Assembly: GCF_003590775.1 (NCBI RefSeq)
Contig: NZ_QYUM01000003.1
Coordinates: forward strand, 932,501 to 996,500
Length of the DNA: 64,000 bases
Direction: 5' to 3'
Source: Sphingomonas cavernae
GTDB taxonomy: Bacteria; Pseudomonadota; Alphaproteobacteria; Sphingomonadales; Sphingomonadaceae
Position 1 is the stretch's first letter, and each line of letters begins with the position of its first letter. The notes beneath the pieces were generated by a model, which was not told the DNA's origin, did not search any database, and saw nothing but the letters and a program-made list of their open reading frames with translations. The translations under genes were made by a program, and so were the position numbers. Positions 26,607 to 34,532 of this stretch are shown in pieces.

Positions 26607-27736
26607 CTCGCAAGCGCCTCGCGGATCACCAGCTCGAAGATCTCGGTCAGTGCGTGGATGTCCGCGATGGCGGCCGCCTCGTCGAGCTTGTGCATCGTCG
26701 CGTTCGACAGTCCGAACTCGACCACAGGGCACAGCTTCGAGAGGAAGCGCGCGTCAGACGTGCCGCCGGTCGTCGAAAGTTCGGGCACCAAGCCGGTGAC
26801 CCTGCGGATCGCACCCGAGACGATGTCGGACAGACGGCCGGGTTCGGTCAGGAATGCCTCTCCCGATATGCGCGCGACGAGCGAAGCGTTTGGCGATTCC
26901 TCGGTACAGATGGCGCGGATGCGTTCGACCAGCGCCTCTCCCGAGTGGAGATCGTTGAAGCGGATGCTGAGCCGCGCCTTGGCGAGCGCGGGGATGACGT
27001 TGGTCGCGGGATTGCCCACCTCGATATCGGTGACTTCGATATTGGACGCCTGAAACCAGTCATTGCCCTGATCGAGTTCGATCACGTCGATGCGCGACAG
27101 GATGCGGACGAGTGCGGGGATGGGATTGTCGGCCATGTGCGGATAGGCGACATGGCCCTGCGTGCCCGCGACCTCGATCCACATATTGACCGAGCCGCGA
27201 CGGCCGATCTTGATCATGTCGCCCAGTCGGTGGACCGACGTCGGCTCGCCCACAAGGCACAGATCGGGCTGATGGCCATTTACGCGCATCCAGTCGATCA
27301 GCTCGACCGTTCCGTGGACAGCCGGGCCTTCCTCATCGCCCGTGATGATCAGGCTCAGCGTACCCGGATGATCGGCTGAGCGCGCGGCGGCTGCGACAAA
27401 GGCGGCGATCGAGCCCTTCATGTCGACCGCGCCGCGGCCGTAGAGCAGCTCGCCGCGGATCTCGGGGATAAAGGGATCGCTCGTCCAGCCAACGCCCGGG
27501 GGCACGACGTCAAGATGGCCGGCATAGGCGAAATGCGGACCGCCCGAGCCGCGGGCGGCGAAGAGATTCTCGACCGGGCCATCCGGCGCTTCACCCGCGA
27601 TGAACCGGTGGACCGTAAAGCCGATCGCGCCCAGCGCGTCTTCCAGAACATCGAAGACCGCGCCTGTGGCTGGCGTGATACTCGGGGCGGCGATCAGCCG
27701 GCTGGCGAGGTCGATAGGGTCGATGGACGCGGTCAT
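26603..27736 (-). CDS. dapE: Succinyl-diaminopimelate desuccinylase
   Basis: DapE removes succinate from N-succinyl-LL-2,6-diaminopimelate in the lysine and peptidoglycan precursor pathway. The 377-residue metallopeptidase-family protein has the zinc ligands in context: YAGHLDVVPPG, GRGAVDMKGSIAAF and TGDEEGPAVHGT. The conserved HMADNPIPALVRILSR segment and C-terminal VEFGLSNATMHKLDE block are also present. The gene converges with the GGDEF-EAL gene and its stop overlaps that stop by four bases. It is divergent from the cupin gene. Confidence 0.96.
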   Translation of the reverse strand: MTASIDPIDLASRLIAAPSITPATGAVFDVLEDALGAIGFTVHRFIAGEAPDGPVENLFAARGSGGPHFAYAGHLDVVPPGVGWTSDPFIPEIRGELLYGRGAVDMKGSIAAFVAAAARSADHPGTLSLIITGDEEGPAVHGTVELIDWMRVNGHQPDLCLVGEPTSVHRLGDMIKIGRRGSVNMWIEVAGTQGHVAYPHMADNPIPALVRILSRIDVIELDQGNDWFQASNIEVTDIEVGNPATNVIPALAKARLSIRFNDLHSGEALVERIRAICTEESPNASLVARISGEAFLTEPGRLSDIVSGAIRRVTGLVPELSTTGGTSDARFLSKLCPVVEFGLSNATMHKLDEAAAIADIHALTEIFELVIREALAS

Positions 27737-27784
27737 GCGCTGCGACTAGCTTGCCGGAATGCGTTTGCCTAGCGGAAGGATACC

Positions 27785-28234
27785 ATGCCCAAGCTCGAGC
27801 TCGAGACGATCCCGCAGATCAATCTGACGGGTTATCCGCCCGTCTATGCCGACAAGGTTCAGGGCCGCTGGTATCGCCGCCTGGCGCCCGCAACCGGGAT
27901 CGTCGATTTCGGCGCCAGCCATGTGACGCTGAAGCCCGGCGCCTGGTCCTCGCAGCGCCATTGGCACGAAGGCGAAGATGAACTGGTGGTGATGATTACG
28001 GGCGAGGCGGTGCTGGTCGACGAGAGTGGTCGCCACCCGATGCGGCCCGGCGATGTTGCGACCTTTCCCAAGAACGACCGCAACGGGCATGTTCTCATCA
28101 ACGAGAGCGAGGCCGATTGCGTGTTCGTGGCGATCGGGCGTCCTTCGGCCACCGATTGCCACTATCCCGATATCGACATGCACCTCGACAGCGCGGCCGG
28201 CGGCTTTCGTCGCAAGGATGGAAGCGAATTCTGA
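27785..28234 (+). CDS. Cupin domain protein
   Basis: A 149-residue single-domain cupin. The beta-barrel motifs are seen in order: SSQRHWHEGEDELVVMITG (cupin motif 1 with His, His and Glu metal ligands) and the second motif GDVATFPKNDRNGHVLIN. Such small proteins bind a metal or sugar-like ligand, and many have no known substrate. It is divergent from dapE and is followed by an orphan response regulator, with no clear functional link to either. Confidence 0.85.
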   Translation: MPKLELETIPQINLTGYPPVYADKVQGRWYRRLAPATGIVDFGASHVTLKPGAWSSQRHWHEGEDELVVMITGEAVLVDESGRHPMRPGDVATFPKNDRNGHVLINESEADCVFVAIGRPSATDCHYPDIDMHLDSAAGGFRRKDGSEF

Positions 28235-28309
28235 CGCTAATGTTACTTCGGTGCTGCCAATGGCGCCAATTGTGCTATAACAAAACGGCAATGAAGGGCC
28301 GCGTGCGTA

Positions 28310-29020
28310 ATGGGTAATCGAGTTCTCATCGTCGAAGATGAGCCAACCTTGCTCCATGTTCTGGAGGCTACTCTGGAATATGGAGGCTTCGAGAGCGTCG
28401 TTGCACGGACCGGCCGTGCGGCGGCGGAGTTGTTCGACTCGGGTGGAATCGATGCCGTGCTGCTCGACATGGGGCTTCCGGATATGAGCGGCGGCGAGTT
28501 GTTGCAGCAACTGCGCCAGCGATCGAATCTGCCGATCATCGTCGTTTCGGGCCATGACACCGAAAGCGACCGTATCGCCGCGCTCGACCTCGGCGCCGAT
28601 GATTTCGTGCCCAAGCCCTTCCTTCCCGGCGAATTGCTTGCGCGCATCCGCGCGGCGCTCCGGCGCTCTGAGGTGCCCGCCGGCACGGCTCCCACGGCCG
28701 ACAACGGCACGCTGTCCATCGACCCCGTGCAGCCGCTTATCACGGTGGGCGGTGAGGTCGTCTATCTGACGACGCATGAGCACAAACTGCTCACCATCCT
28801 CGCGGCACGGATGGACCGCGCGGTGACGGTGGATGAAATCGTCACCGAAATATGGGGTAGCGCCGATCCGCTGCACCAGGGCAATCTGCGCGTCCTGATC
28901 CACAAGCTCCGCGAGAAGATGGAGGCCACGCCAAAGGCCCCGCGTTTCCTGCTCACGGTGCATGGCATCGGCTATCGCCTGCGGGCACATACCAAGGAAA
29001 GCGCTTCGGCGGCGGCTTGA
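28310..29020 (+). CDS. OmpR/PhoB-family response regulator
   Basis: A 236-residue two-component regulator. The receiver domain carries the acidic pair Glu9-Asp10, phospho-acceptor Asp53 in LLDMGLPDMSG and Lys102 in FVPKPF. The C-terminal winged-helix DNA-binding domain includes LTTHEHKLLTILA and NLRVLIHKLREKM, ending in FLLTVHGIGYRL. No histidine kinase gene is next to it, so it is an orphan here. The DJ-1 protein gene follows closely. Confidence 0.92.
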   Translation: MGNRVLIVEDEPTLLHVLEATLEYGGFESVVARTGRAAAELFDSGGIDAVLLDMGLPDMSGGELLQQLRQRSNLPIIVVSGHDTESDRIAALDLGADDFVPKPFLPGELLARIRAALRRSEVPAGTAPTADNGTLSIDPVQPLITVGGEVVYLTTHEHKLLTILAARMDRAVTVDEIVTEIWGSADPLHQGNLRVLIHKLREKMEATPKAPRFLLTVHGIGYRLRAHTKESASAAA

Positions 29021-29067
29021 ACCGGCGTTGCGGCGCTGGCACAGACGCGGACGAAGGGAGACGCCTG

Positions 29068-29685
29068 TTGCGCATCGCAGTTCTGACATTCGACGGCTTC
29101 AATGAGCTGGATTCATTCGTTGCGGCGGCGATCCTGAACCGGATGCGGGCAAGCGGATGGAAAGCGAGCATCACCGCGCCCACCGAGCAGGTGACCTCGA
29201 TGAACGGCGTCACCATTTTTCGCGAAGAGCCGCTCGAGTTCGCGGCAGAGGCCGACGCGGTCATCATCGGCAGCGGCATCCGGACGCGCGAAATCGCGGG
29301 GGATCCGGAACTTCTGAGCCGTATCCGGCTCGACCCCGAGCGCCAGCTCATAGGCGCGCAATGCTCGGGGACGCTGTTGCTCGCAAAGCTGGGCCTGATC
29401 GGCACGATGCCCGCCTGCACGGATCTGACCACCAAACCCTGGGTGATCGAGGCGGGCGTCAACGTCATCGACGCGCCCTTCCATGCGCAGGACAATATCG
29501 CGACCGCGGGCGGCTGCCTCGCGTCGCAGTATCTGGCAACGTGGATATTGCTGCGCGCCGGATCGCGTGCCGACGCCGAGGCGGCAATGCACTATGTCGC
29601 GCCGGTGGGGGAGAAGGAAGAATATGTGACGCGCGCGCTGGGCGTGGTTACACCCTTTGTGGCGCAATCATCGATTGCCGCCTGA
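29068..29685 (+). CDS. DJ-1/PfpI family protein
   Basis: A 205-residue protein of the DJ-1/PfpI superfamily, with strand LRIAVLTFDGFNELDSFVAA and the nucleophile elbow cysteine, Cys99, in LIGAQCSGTLLLAKLG. The TTG start at 29068 is preceded by GAAGGGAG; the frame opens earlier at another TTG (29017) overlapping the response-regulator stop. Members include glyoxalases, amidase-like proteins and transcription regulators, so function is open. Close spacing suggests co-transcription with the response regulator. Confidence 0.85.
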   Translation: MRIAVLTFDGFNELDSFVAAAILNRMRASGWKASITAPTEQVTSMNGVTIFREEPLEFAAEADAVIIGSGIRTREIAGDPELLSRIRLDPERQLIGAQCSGTLLLAKLGLIGTMPACTDLTTKPWVIEAGVNVIDAPFHAQDNIATAGGCLASQYLATWILLRAGSRADAEAAMHYVAPVGEKEEYVTRALGVVTPFVAQSSIAA

Positions 29686-29750
29686 GAGACCACAACCGCC
29701 TCGCTGCTGATCTGCGCCTCGCGCATTGAGCGGCTGGGCCTTGAGCCTCC

Positions 29751-29981
29751 TCAGCCCTGATGCTCAGCCTTTACTGCGGCTTCAGCGGCCTGGAACCCGA
29801 TCTTCGAATGGTGCCCGTCGCAAAAGGGCTTGGTCTCGGACGCACCGCACCGGCAAAGGAAGATCCTGCGTTTGCTCGCGAGTTCGTATCGATTCCCGTC
29901 CGCATCGGTCAGCTCGAGTTCGTCGAGCGCGCCTTCGACCTGATAGGGGCCATCCTTCAGCGCAACCGCCTTGATTGCCAT
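29751..29981 (-). CDS. CDGSH iron-sulfur domain protein
   Basis: A 76-residue protein with the CDGSH-type cluster-binding motif CRCGASETKPFCDGHH, whose three cysteines and one histidine hold a 2Fe-2S cluster. The N-terminal part (DGPYQVEGALDELELTDADG) is a small beta-domain. The ATG at 29981 has GGAG at a suitable distance; an upstream ATG at 29993 lacks one. It converges with the DJ-1 gene. A redox or cluster-transfer role follows from the family only. Confidence 0.9.
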   Translation of the reverse strand: MAIKAVALKDGPYQVEGALDELELTDADGNRYELASKRRIFLCRCGASETKPFCDGHHSKIGFQAAEAAVKAEHQG

Positions 29982-30043
29982 GACGATCTCCATGCGAGAT
30001 TGAGGCTGCGCCCATCATAGCACGGCTTGGGGATCGAGGGCGA

Positions 30044-30715
30044 TTACGCGCCTTGCGGCGTGCGCTCGAACTTCTCGATCACCCAGTCTTCTTCCTGCGC
30101 GCCCGCGATCCAGTCCTGCATGAAGGGATGGTTGATCACCGCCTGCATATAGGGTTCGGCGAAGCGCGCGATGGGAAGCTGATAGGTGATGAAGCGCGTG
30201 ATCACGGGCGCGAACATCATGTCGGCGGCGCCGAAGTCGCCGAACAGGAATTGGCCATCGCCCCCGAAGCGCGCGCGAGCCTCCGCCCAGAGCTGCATGA
30301 TGCGGGTGATGTCGTGCGTCACCTCGGGCGAGGGCGGTTGCGGCTGATAGATCTGGCGGATGTTCATGCTGTGCTCGCGGCGCAGCGCTGCGAAGCTCGA
30401 ATGCATCTCGGCCGACATCGATCGCGCCATGGCGCGGGCCGCTTCATCCTCGGGCCAGAAGAGCTTGCGATCGGTCTTTTCGGCCAGATATTCGATGATG
30501 GCGAGGCTGTCCCACACCACGACATCGCCGTCCCACAGGATCGGGACCTTGCCCGACGATGGCGCGAACTCGTCGCCTTCGCGACGCTTGTCCCAGTCCT
30601 GATCGTAGAGCGGAACGACGTTTTCCTCGAAGGGGAGCCCGGATTGCCGGACTGCGAGCCAGCCGCGCAGCGACCAGCTCGAATATGCCTTGTTGCCGAT
30701 GAAGAGCTTGAGCAT
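30044..30715 (-). CDS. Glutathione S-transferase family protein
   Basis: A 223-residue GST with an N-terminal thioredoxin-like domain (MLKLFIGNKAYSSWSLRGWL; SSGKVPILWDGDVVVWDSLAI, the cis-proline and SLAI glutathione site) and an all-helical C-terminal domain (MFAPVITRFITYQLPI). The start at 30715 follows GGGAAACG; the upstream frame extends through a repeat and is discarded. The active residue cannot be fixed from the motif. It lies downstream of engB, on the same strand, beyond a palindromic repeat pair. Confidence 0.93.
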   Translation of the reverse strand: MLKLFIGNKAYSSWSLRGWLAVRQSGLPFEENVVPLYDQDWDKRREGDEFAPSSGKVPILWDGDVVVWDSLAIIEYLAEKTDRKLFWPEDEAARAMARSMSAEMHSSFAALRREHSMNIRQIYQPQPPSPEVTHDITRIMQLWAEARARFGGDGQFLFGDFGAADMMFAPVITRFITYQLPIARFAEPYMQAVINHPFMQDWIAGAQEEDWVIEKFERTPQGA

Positions 30716-30733
30716 CGTTTCCCTTACAGTGTT

Positions 30734-30819
30734 ATTCCCGCGAAAGCGGGAATCCAAGCAATGCCTGATTCTGCGTCGCGCTTCATGAATATCCTCTGGA
30801 TTCCCGCTTTCGCGGGAAT
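30734..30819. repeat. Inverted pair of ATTCCCGC palindromes (REPIN-like)
   Basis: ATTCCCGCGAAAGCGGGAAT at 30734-30753 and its inverted partner ATTCCCGCTTTCGCGGGAAT at 30800-30819 face each other across 46 bases. Each is a perfect hairpin. The flanks are also complementary (GGATTCCCGC in both), as in REPIN pairs. It lies between the GST gene and engB. Confidence 0.85.
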
Positions 30820-30857
30820 GACATCAAAGGGCAAGTCCCGCGATCTTGACGTAAAGC

Positions 30858-31502
30858 TTAGGTCAGCGACTCAATCACGGCCGCGCGCAATTCGGCCATG
30901 CCTTGCCCGGTTTCGCTCGAGGTGGCGATGATCTCGGGATGCGCCGCGGGGCGCGTGCGCGCCTCGGTGGCGGTGCGTTCCATAACCTCGGCAAGCTCGG
31001 TCGGCTTGATCTTGTCGGCCTTGGTGAGGACGAGGCGATAGCTGACCGCGGCCTCGTCGAGCATCTTCATCACGTCGCGGTCGACATCCTTGATGCCGTG
31101 ACGCGCGTCGATGAGGACAAGCGTGCGCTTGAGCACCGAGCGGCCCCGCAGGAAGTCGTTGATCAGGAAGCGCCATTGCTTGACGACATCCTTGGGCGCC
31201 TTGGCGAAGCCATAGCCCGGCATGTCGACGAGCCGCAGGATCAGCGGATCGCCGACGTCGAAGAAGTTGAGCTCCTGCGTCCGCCCCGGCGTGTTCGACG
31301 TCCGCGCGAGGCCGTTGCGGTTGGTTAGGCCGTTGAGCAGCGACGACTTGCCGACGTTGGAGCGTCCCGCAAATGCGATTTCGGGCACGCTCATATCGGG
31401 CAGGAACTTGAGTGCGGGCGCGGACTTGAGGAACGCGATGGGCCCCGCGAAAATCTTCCGCGCGGCCTCGATCGCTTCCTCGGTCCTTTCGGTCTCGCTC
31501 AC
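30858..31502 (-). CDS. engB: Ribosome biogenesis GTP-binding protein EngB (YihA/YsxC)
   Basis: EngB is a small essential GTPase assisting large-subunit assembly. The 214-residue protein has the GTPase motifs: G1 FAGRSNVGKSSLLNGL, G3 LVDMPGYGFAKAP and G4 LTKADK. The GTG start at 31502 overlaps the yidC stop by four bases (GTGA), so the genes are coupled. An open frame runs upstream through yidC in another phase, which is not meaningful. Confidence 0.96.
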   Translation of the reverse strand: MSETERTEEAIEAARKIFAGPIAFLKSAPALKFLPDMSVPEIAFAGRSNVGKSSLLNGLTNRNGLARTSNTPGRTQELNFFDVGDPLILRLVDMPGYGFAKAPKDVVKQWRFLINDFLRGRSVLKRTLVLIDARHGIKDVDRDVMKMLDEAAVSYRLVLTKADKIKPTELAEVMERTATEARTRPAAHPEIIATSSETGQGMAELRAAVIESLT

Positions 31503-33214
31503 TTGGCCTCCGCCTGGCTGAGCGCCGGGTGGCGGCTGTAGAGCCACTTCTGCTGCGCGATCGAAAGGATGTTGTTGGTGAGCCAGTAGAGCTGCAGGCC
31601 CGCTGCGAAGGGCGCCATGATGAACATGAAGACCCAGGGCATGATGCCGAACACCTGTTGCTGCACCGGATCGGCGGGCGCGGGGTTGAGCTTGAACTGC
31701 AGCCACATCGAGATGCCGAGCAGGATCGGAAGGACGCCCAGCGCGATCATCGACGGCGGCGTGAAATTGAGCAGGCCGAACAGGTTGACCGGCGTCAGCG
31801 GATCGGGCGCCGACAGATCTTTGATCCACAGCGCGAAGGGCTGGTGACGCATTTCGATCGTGAGCAAGAGCACCTTGTAGAGCGCATAGAAGATCGGGAT
31901 CTGGAGCAGGATCGGAAGGCAGCCCGCCAGCGGATTGATCTTTTCCTGCTGATAGAGCTTGAGCATCTCCTGCTGGAGGCGCGGCTTGTCGTCCTTGTGG
32001 CGTTCCTGCAGCGCCTTCATCTTGGGCTGCACCGCGCGCATCCCCGCCATCGACTTGAACTGCTTCTGCGCGATCGGGAACATCAGCAGGCGGATGATGA
32101 GCGTCAGGCCGATGATCGCGACGCCGAAATTGCCGAAGACGCGGAACAGCCAGTCGAGCAGATAGAAGATCGGCTTTTCGAACCAGTAGAACCAGCCCCA
32201 GTCGATCCCGCGGTCGAACTGCTTGATGCCGAGGTCGTCCTCATAGGCGTCGAGCACGCCGACTTCCTTCGCCCCTGCAAAGAAGCGCGAGGTGGTGCTG
32301 AGCGCCTTGCCCGGCTGCACGATCTGCGCCTCGGTCGTGAAGTCGGCCTGATAGGCCTTGTCCGAACCGACGCGGAAGGTGCCGTTCATGCTCGTGCCCT
32401 GGTCGGGGACGAGCGCGGTCAGCCAATATTTGTCGGTAAAGCCGAGCCAGCCGCCCTTGGATGAGTTCTGGACGCCGGCATTGCCGGCTTCATCGACGTC
32501 CTCGAAATTGATGTCGTAATTGGCGCTGCCGTTGAACACGCCCATCGGTCCGATATGGATCGTCCAGCTATCGGGATCCTTGAAGACGCCGTGACGGCTG
32601 ACAAAGCCGAAGGGCTGCGCCGCGACCGCGCCCGTGCCGGTGTTGGTCACGGTCTGCTTGACCGTGAACATGTAATCCTTGTCGACCGCCAGGTTGATGT
32701 CGAAGCGCTGGCCCTGGCCGTTGTCCCAGCTCAGCGTGACGGGTGTTGCGGGGGTGAGGGCCGGGGCGCTCGCGGTCCAGATGGTGTCGGCGGTGGGGGC
32801 TGCAAGGCCCTGTCCGGTCCAGCCGAAGCCCGCCAGATAGCTTTCCTTGGAGCCCGCCGGCGAAAGCAGGCGGATCGGCGGCGAATCCTTCTTGATCGTC
32901 TCGCGGTAGCGCGTGAGCGTCAGGTCATCGATCCGCGCGCCCTTGAGGTTGATCGAGCCGCTGAGCGCGGGCGTATCGATTTTCACGCGTGGGGTTTCAC
33001 CAAGCACCAGTGCGCGGTCACGCAGCGCCGCGGGCGTGTTGGATACCGGGCTGCCGGCGGCGCTCGGGACGGGCACCTGCTTGCCGTCGACAATCTGGGT
33101 CGCTGGCGGATTGGCCGTGGGGAAAAAGCGCTCGGAAAGGAAACTCCACCCGAACAGCACAAGCGCAGACAGCACGATCGCCAGGATCATGTTGCGATTA
33201 TTTTCCAACGTCAT
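31499..33214 (-). CDS. yidC: Membrane protein insertase YidC
   Basis: YidC inserts and folds inner-membrane proteins, alone or with SecYEG. The 571-residue protein has the N-terminal signal anchor (NMILAIVLSALVLFGWSFL), a long periplasmic domain, and five membrane segments in the C-terminal third with the family signatures MAGMRAVQPKMKALQERHKDD and NPLAGCLPILLQIPIFYALY. Gene order rpmH-rnpA-yidD-yidC-engB is conserved in bacteria, and this window has it intact on the minus strand. Confidence 0.97.
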   Translation of the reverse strand: MTLENNRNMILAIVLSALVLFGWSFLSERFFPTANPPATQIVDGKQVPVPSAAGSPVSNTPAALRDRALVLGETPRVKIDTPALSGSINLKGARIDDLTLTRYRETIKKDSPPIRLLSPAGSKESYLAGFGWTGQGLAAPTADTIWTASAPALTPATPVTLSWDNGQGQRFDINLAVDKDYMFTVKQTVTNTGTGAVAAQPFGFVSRHGVFKDPDSWTIHIGPMGVFNGSANYDINFEDVDEAGNAGVQNSSKGGWLGFTDKYWLTALVPDQGTSMNGTFRVGSDKAYQADFTTEAQIVQPGKALSTTSRFFAGAKEVGVLDAYEDDLGIKQFDRGIDWGWFYWFEKPIFYLLDWLFRVFGNFGVAIIGLTLIIRLLMFPIAQKQFKSMAGMRAVQPKMKALQERHKDDKPRLQQEMLKLYQQEKINPLAGCLPILLQIPIFYALYKVLLLTIEMRHQPFALWIKDLSAPDPLTPVNLFGLLNFTPPSMIALGVLPILLGISMWLQFKLNPAPADPVQQQVFGIMPWVFMFIMAPFAAGLQLYWLTNNILSIAQQKWLYSRHPALSQAEAK

Positions 33215-33240
33215 TCCCCCAAATCATGGAACGGTCCAAA

Positions 33241-33453
33241 TCATGGAACAGGGTCGTAACCCGAGCCACCCCAGGGGTGGCAGCGGGCGATGCGCCTGAC
33301 AGAGAGCCAGCAGCCTTTGAGTGCGCCATAGCGGCTGAGTGCGGTGATTGCATAGGCCGAACAACTCGGCTGATAGCGGCAACTTGGTGGCAGGATTGCC
33401 GATGGGCCGATCTGCCACAGGCGTGCAATGCCGATGAGCAGCTTCGCGATCAT
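33241..33453 (-). CDS. yidD: Membrane protein insertion efficiency factor YidD
   Basis: YidD is a short, cysteine-rich membrane-associated protein that helps YidC-dependent insertion. The 70-residue version has the conserved cysteines in [18 protein letters not shown] and [13 protein letters not shown], plus [19 protein letters not shown] 33453 follows AAGGG and gives the normal length; the frame opens at TTG 33480. It lies between rnpA and yidC. Confidence 0.95.
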   Translation of the reverse strand: MIAKLLIGIARLWQIGPSAILPPSCRYQPSCSAYAITALSRYGALKGCWLSVRRIARCHPWGGSGYDPVP

Positions 33454-33484
33454 GCGCCCTTGCCCTTCCGACACGCGCAAATGC

Positions 33485-33542
33485 CGTCACCCTGAACTTG
33501 TTTCAGGGTCCAAATGGATGCTGAAACAAGTTCAGCATGACG
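33485..33542. repeat. Large inverted repeat (REPIN-like)
   Basis: Two arms of 28 bases face each other: CGTCACCCTGAACTTGTTTC and onward to TCCA on the left, TGGATGCTGAAACAAG and onward to GACG on the right. The arms differ at four positions near the tips and each arm is itself a hairpin around CTTG. It separates yidD from rnpA. Confidence 0.85.
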
Positions 33543-33553
33543 AAAAAGGGCCA

Positions 33554-34018
33554 TCATCGCGCGGCCTTTGAGAGTGCCCTGGAGAGTTCGCGGCGCAATT
33601 CGCCGAAGTCGCGCTCAACCCCGCCCGCGCGTCCGATCAAGACATGATCGGCGCCCGCGATGCCGTGCTCGGGCAACAGCTCGCGGATGAGTGCGCGAAA
33701 ACGGCGCTTCATCCGGTTGCGGACGACAGCGCCGCCGATCTTCTTGGTGACCGTGATTCCGTAGCGGACGAGCGATTCATCATCGTCGCGCGCGCGGACG
33801 AGCAGGACGAATCCTGGTGTCGCCACGCGTTTGCCACCGTTCGCCGCCAGATAGTCGGCGCGGCGGCTAAGGCCGATCAGGCCGACAGAACCTTGCGGCC
33901 GCGGGCCCGACGGGCGCGGATCACATTGCGGCCGCCCGGGGTCGCCATGCGGGCGCGGAAGCCGTGACGGCGGGCGCGCACAAGGTTGCTCGGCTGGAAG
34001 GTGCGCTTCATCGCTCAT
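33554..34018 (-). CDS. rnpA: Ribonuclease P protein component, start uncertain, overlaps rpmH
   Basis: RnpA binds the RNase P RNA that matures tRNA 5' ends. The core ([17 protein letters not shown] onward) includes the signature [20 protein letters not shown] and the C-terminal [20 protein letters not shown]. In this frame there is no ATG, GTG or TTG between the ATG at 34018 and the core; the first codon inside it that could serve is GTG at the end of GGKR, too late for the family. The ATG at 34018 gives 154 residues and encloses all of rpmH in a different phase. A CTG at 33880, overlapping the rpmH stop, would give 108 residues, the usual family size. The coordinate given is the canonical-start version. 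Confidence 0.75.
   Translation of the reverse strand: MSDEAHLPAEQPCARPPSRLPRPHGDPGRPQCDPRPSGPRPQGSVGLIGLSRRADYLAANGGKRVATPGFVLLVRARDDDESLVRYGITVTKKIGGAVVRNRMKRRFRALIRELLPEHGIAGADHVLIGRAGGVERDFGELRRELSRALSKAAR
33877..34011 (-). CDS. rpmH: 50S ribosomal protein L34
   Basis: L34 is the small basic protein of the large subunit. The 44-residue product reads [20 protein letters not shown] at the N-terminus and ends ARGRKVLSA, a textbook L34. It starts seven bases inside the canonical-start rnpA frame and ends within it. GAGG lies nine bases before its ATG. It was too short to be noticed by length alone, but the sequence is unmistakable. Confidence 0.97.
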   Translation of the reverse strand: MKRTFQPSNLVRARRHGFRARMATPGGRNVIRARRARGRKVLSA

Positions 34019-34101
34019 TTCCTCAAACGTCAAAATAGAAAATGGCCGCCTCAGGCGGGCGGCCGCTGTTGGGGGGCGGATATTGAAAACGGCTGTGGAA
34101 G

Positions 34102-34410
34102 TCAATCGGATTCGGCCACGTCTTGCCGCGCGATTTCGGCGCGTCGCTTTGCGCTTTGCCGCCGGAGGCCCCAGTCGGCCCAATCGCCATAGCGCGGATG
34201 CCGCTTCTTGAATTCGGCATAGCGCTTCTTGACCCAGCGCGAATTCTTGAGCGCCAGGCTCGCGCCGATTGCGAAGACGACGATTCCCCCGGGTCCCGGA
34301 AGCACGCCGACGACCGGTGCGAGCGCGATCAGCACGAAGCCCGTGACGACGAGCCCGAAGCGCACGCGCTCATCATGTCCCAGCGTGGAAATTCGTTCCC
34401 TCAGCCTCAT
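34102..34410 (-). CDS. PGPGW-family transmembrane protein
   Basis: A 102-residue protein with two membrane helices around VVTGFVLIALAPVVGVLPGP and GIVVFAIGASLALKN. The LPGPGG element matches the family that is named for its PGPGW motif, with W replaced by G here. The C-terminal third is basic (KKRYAEFKKRHPRYGDWADWG). Function unknown. The frame reads back to 34578, over the comM start, but ATG 34410 is the natural beginning. Confidence 0.75.
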   Translation of the reverse strand: MRLRERISTLGHDERVRFGLVVTGFVLIALAPVVGVLPGPGGIVVFAIGASLALKNSRWVKKRYAEFKKRHPRYGDWADWGLRRQSAKRRAEIARQDVAESD

Positions 34411-34532
34411 GGCGACGATGTGGGAACGCGATCTTCGGCGCGCAAGCCGCGGCGGCGTAGCGCAGAATGAACACATCTCGACTCCCGGGCCATCTGTCGT
34501 CACAGTGCGCCGGAACAAAACGGGGGCGGAAC

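Noticed and set aside
34018-34183. N-terminal extension of the rnpA frame up to 34183
   Set aside because: Low-complexity arginine-rich sequence, no ribosome site, and it overlaps the neighbouring PGPGW-protein gene.
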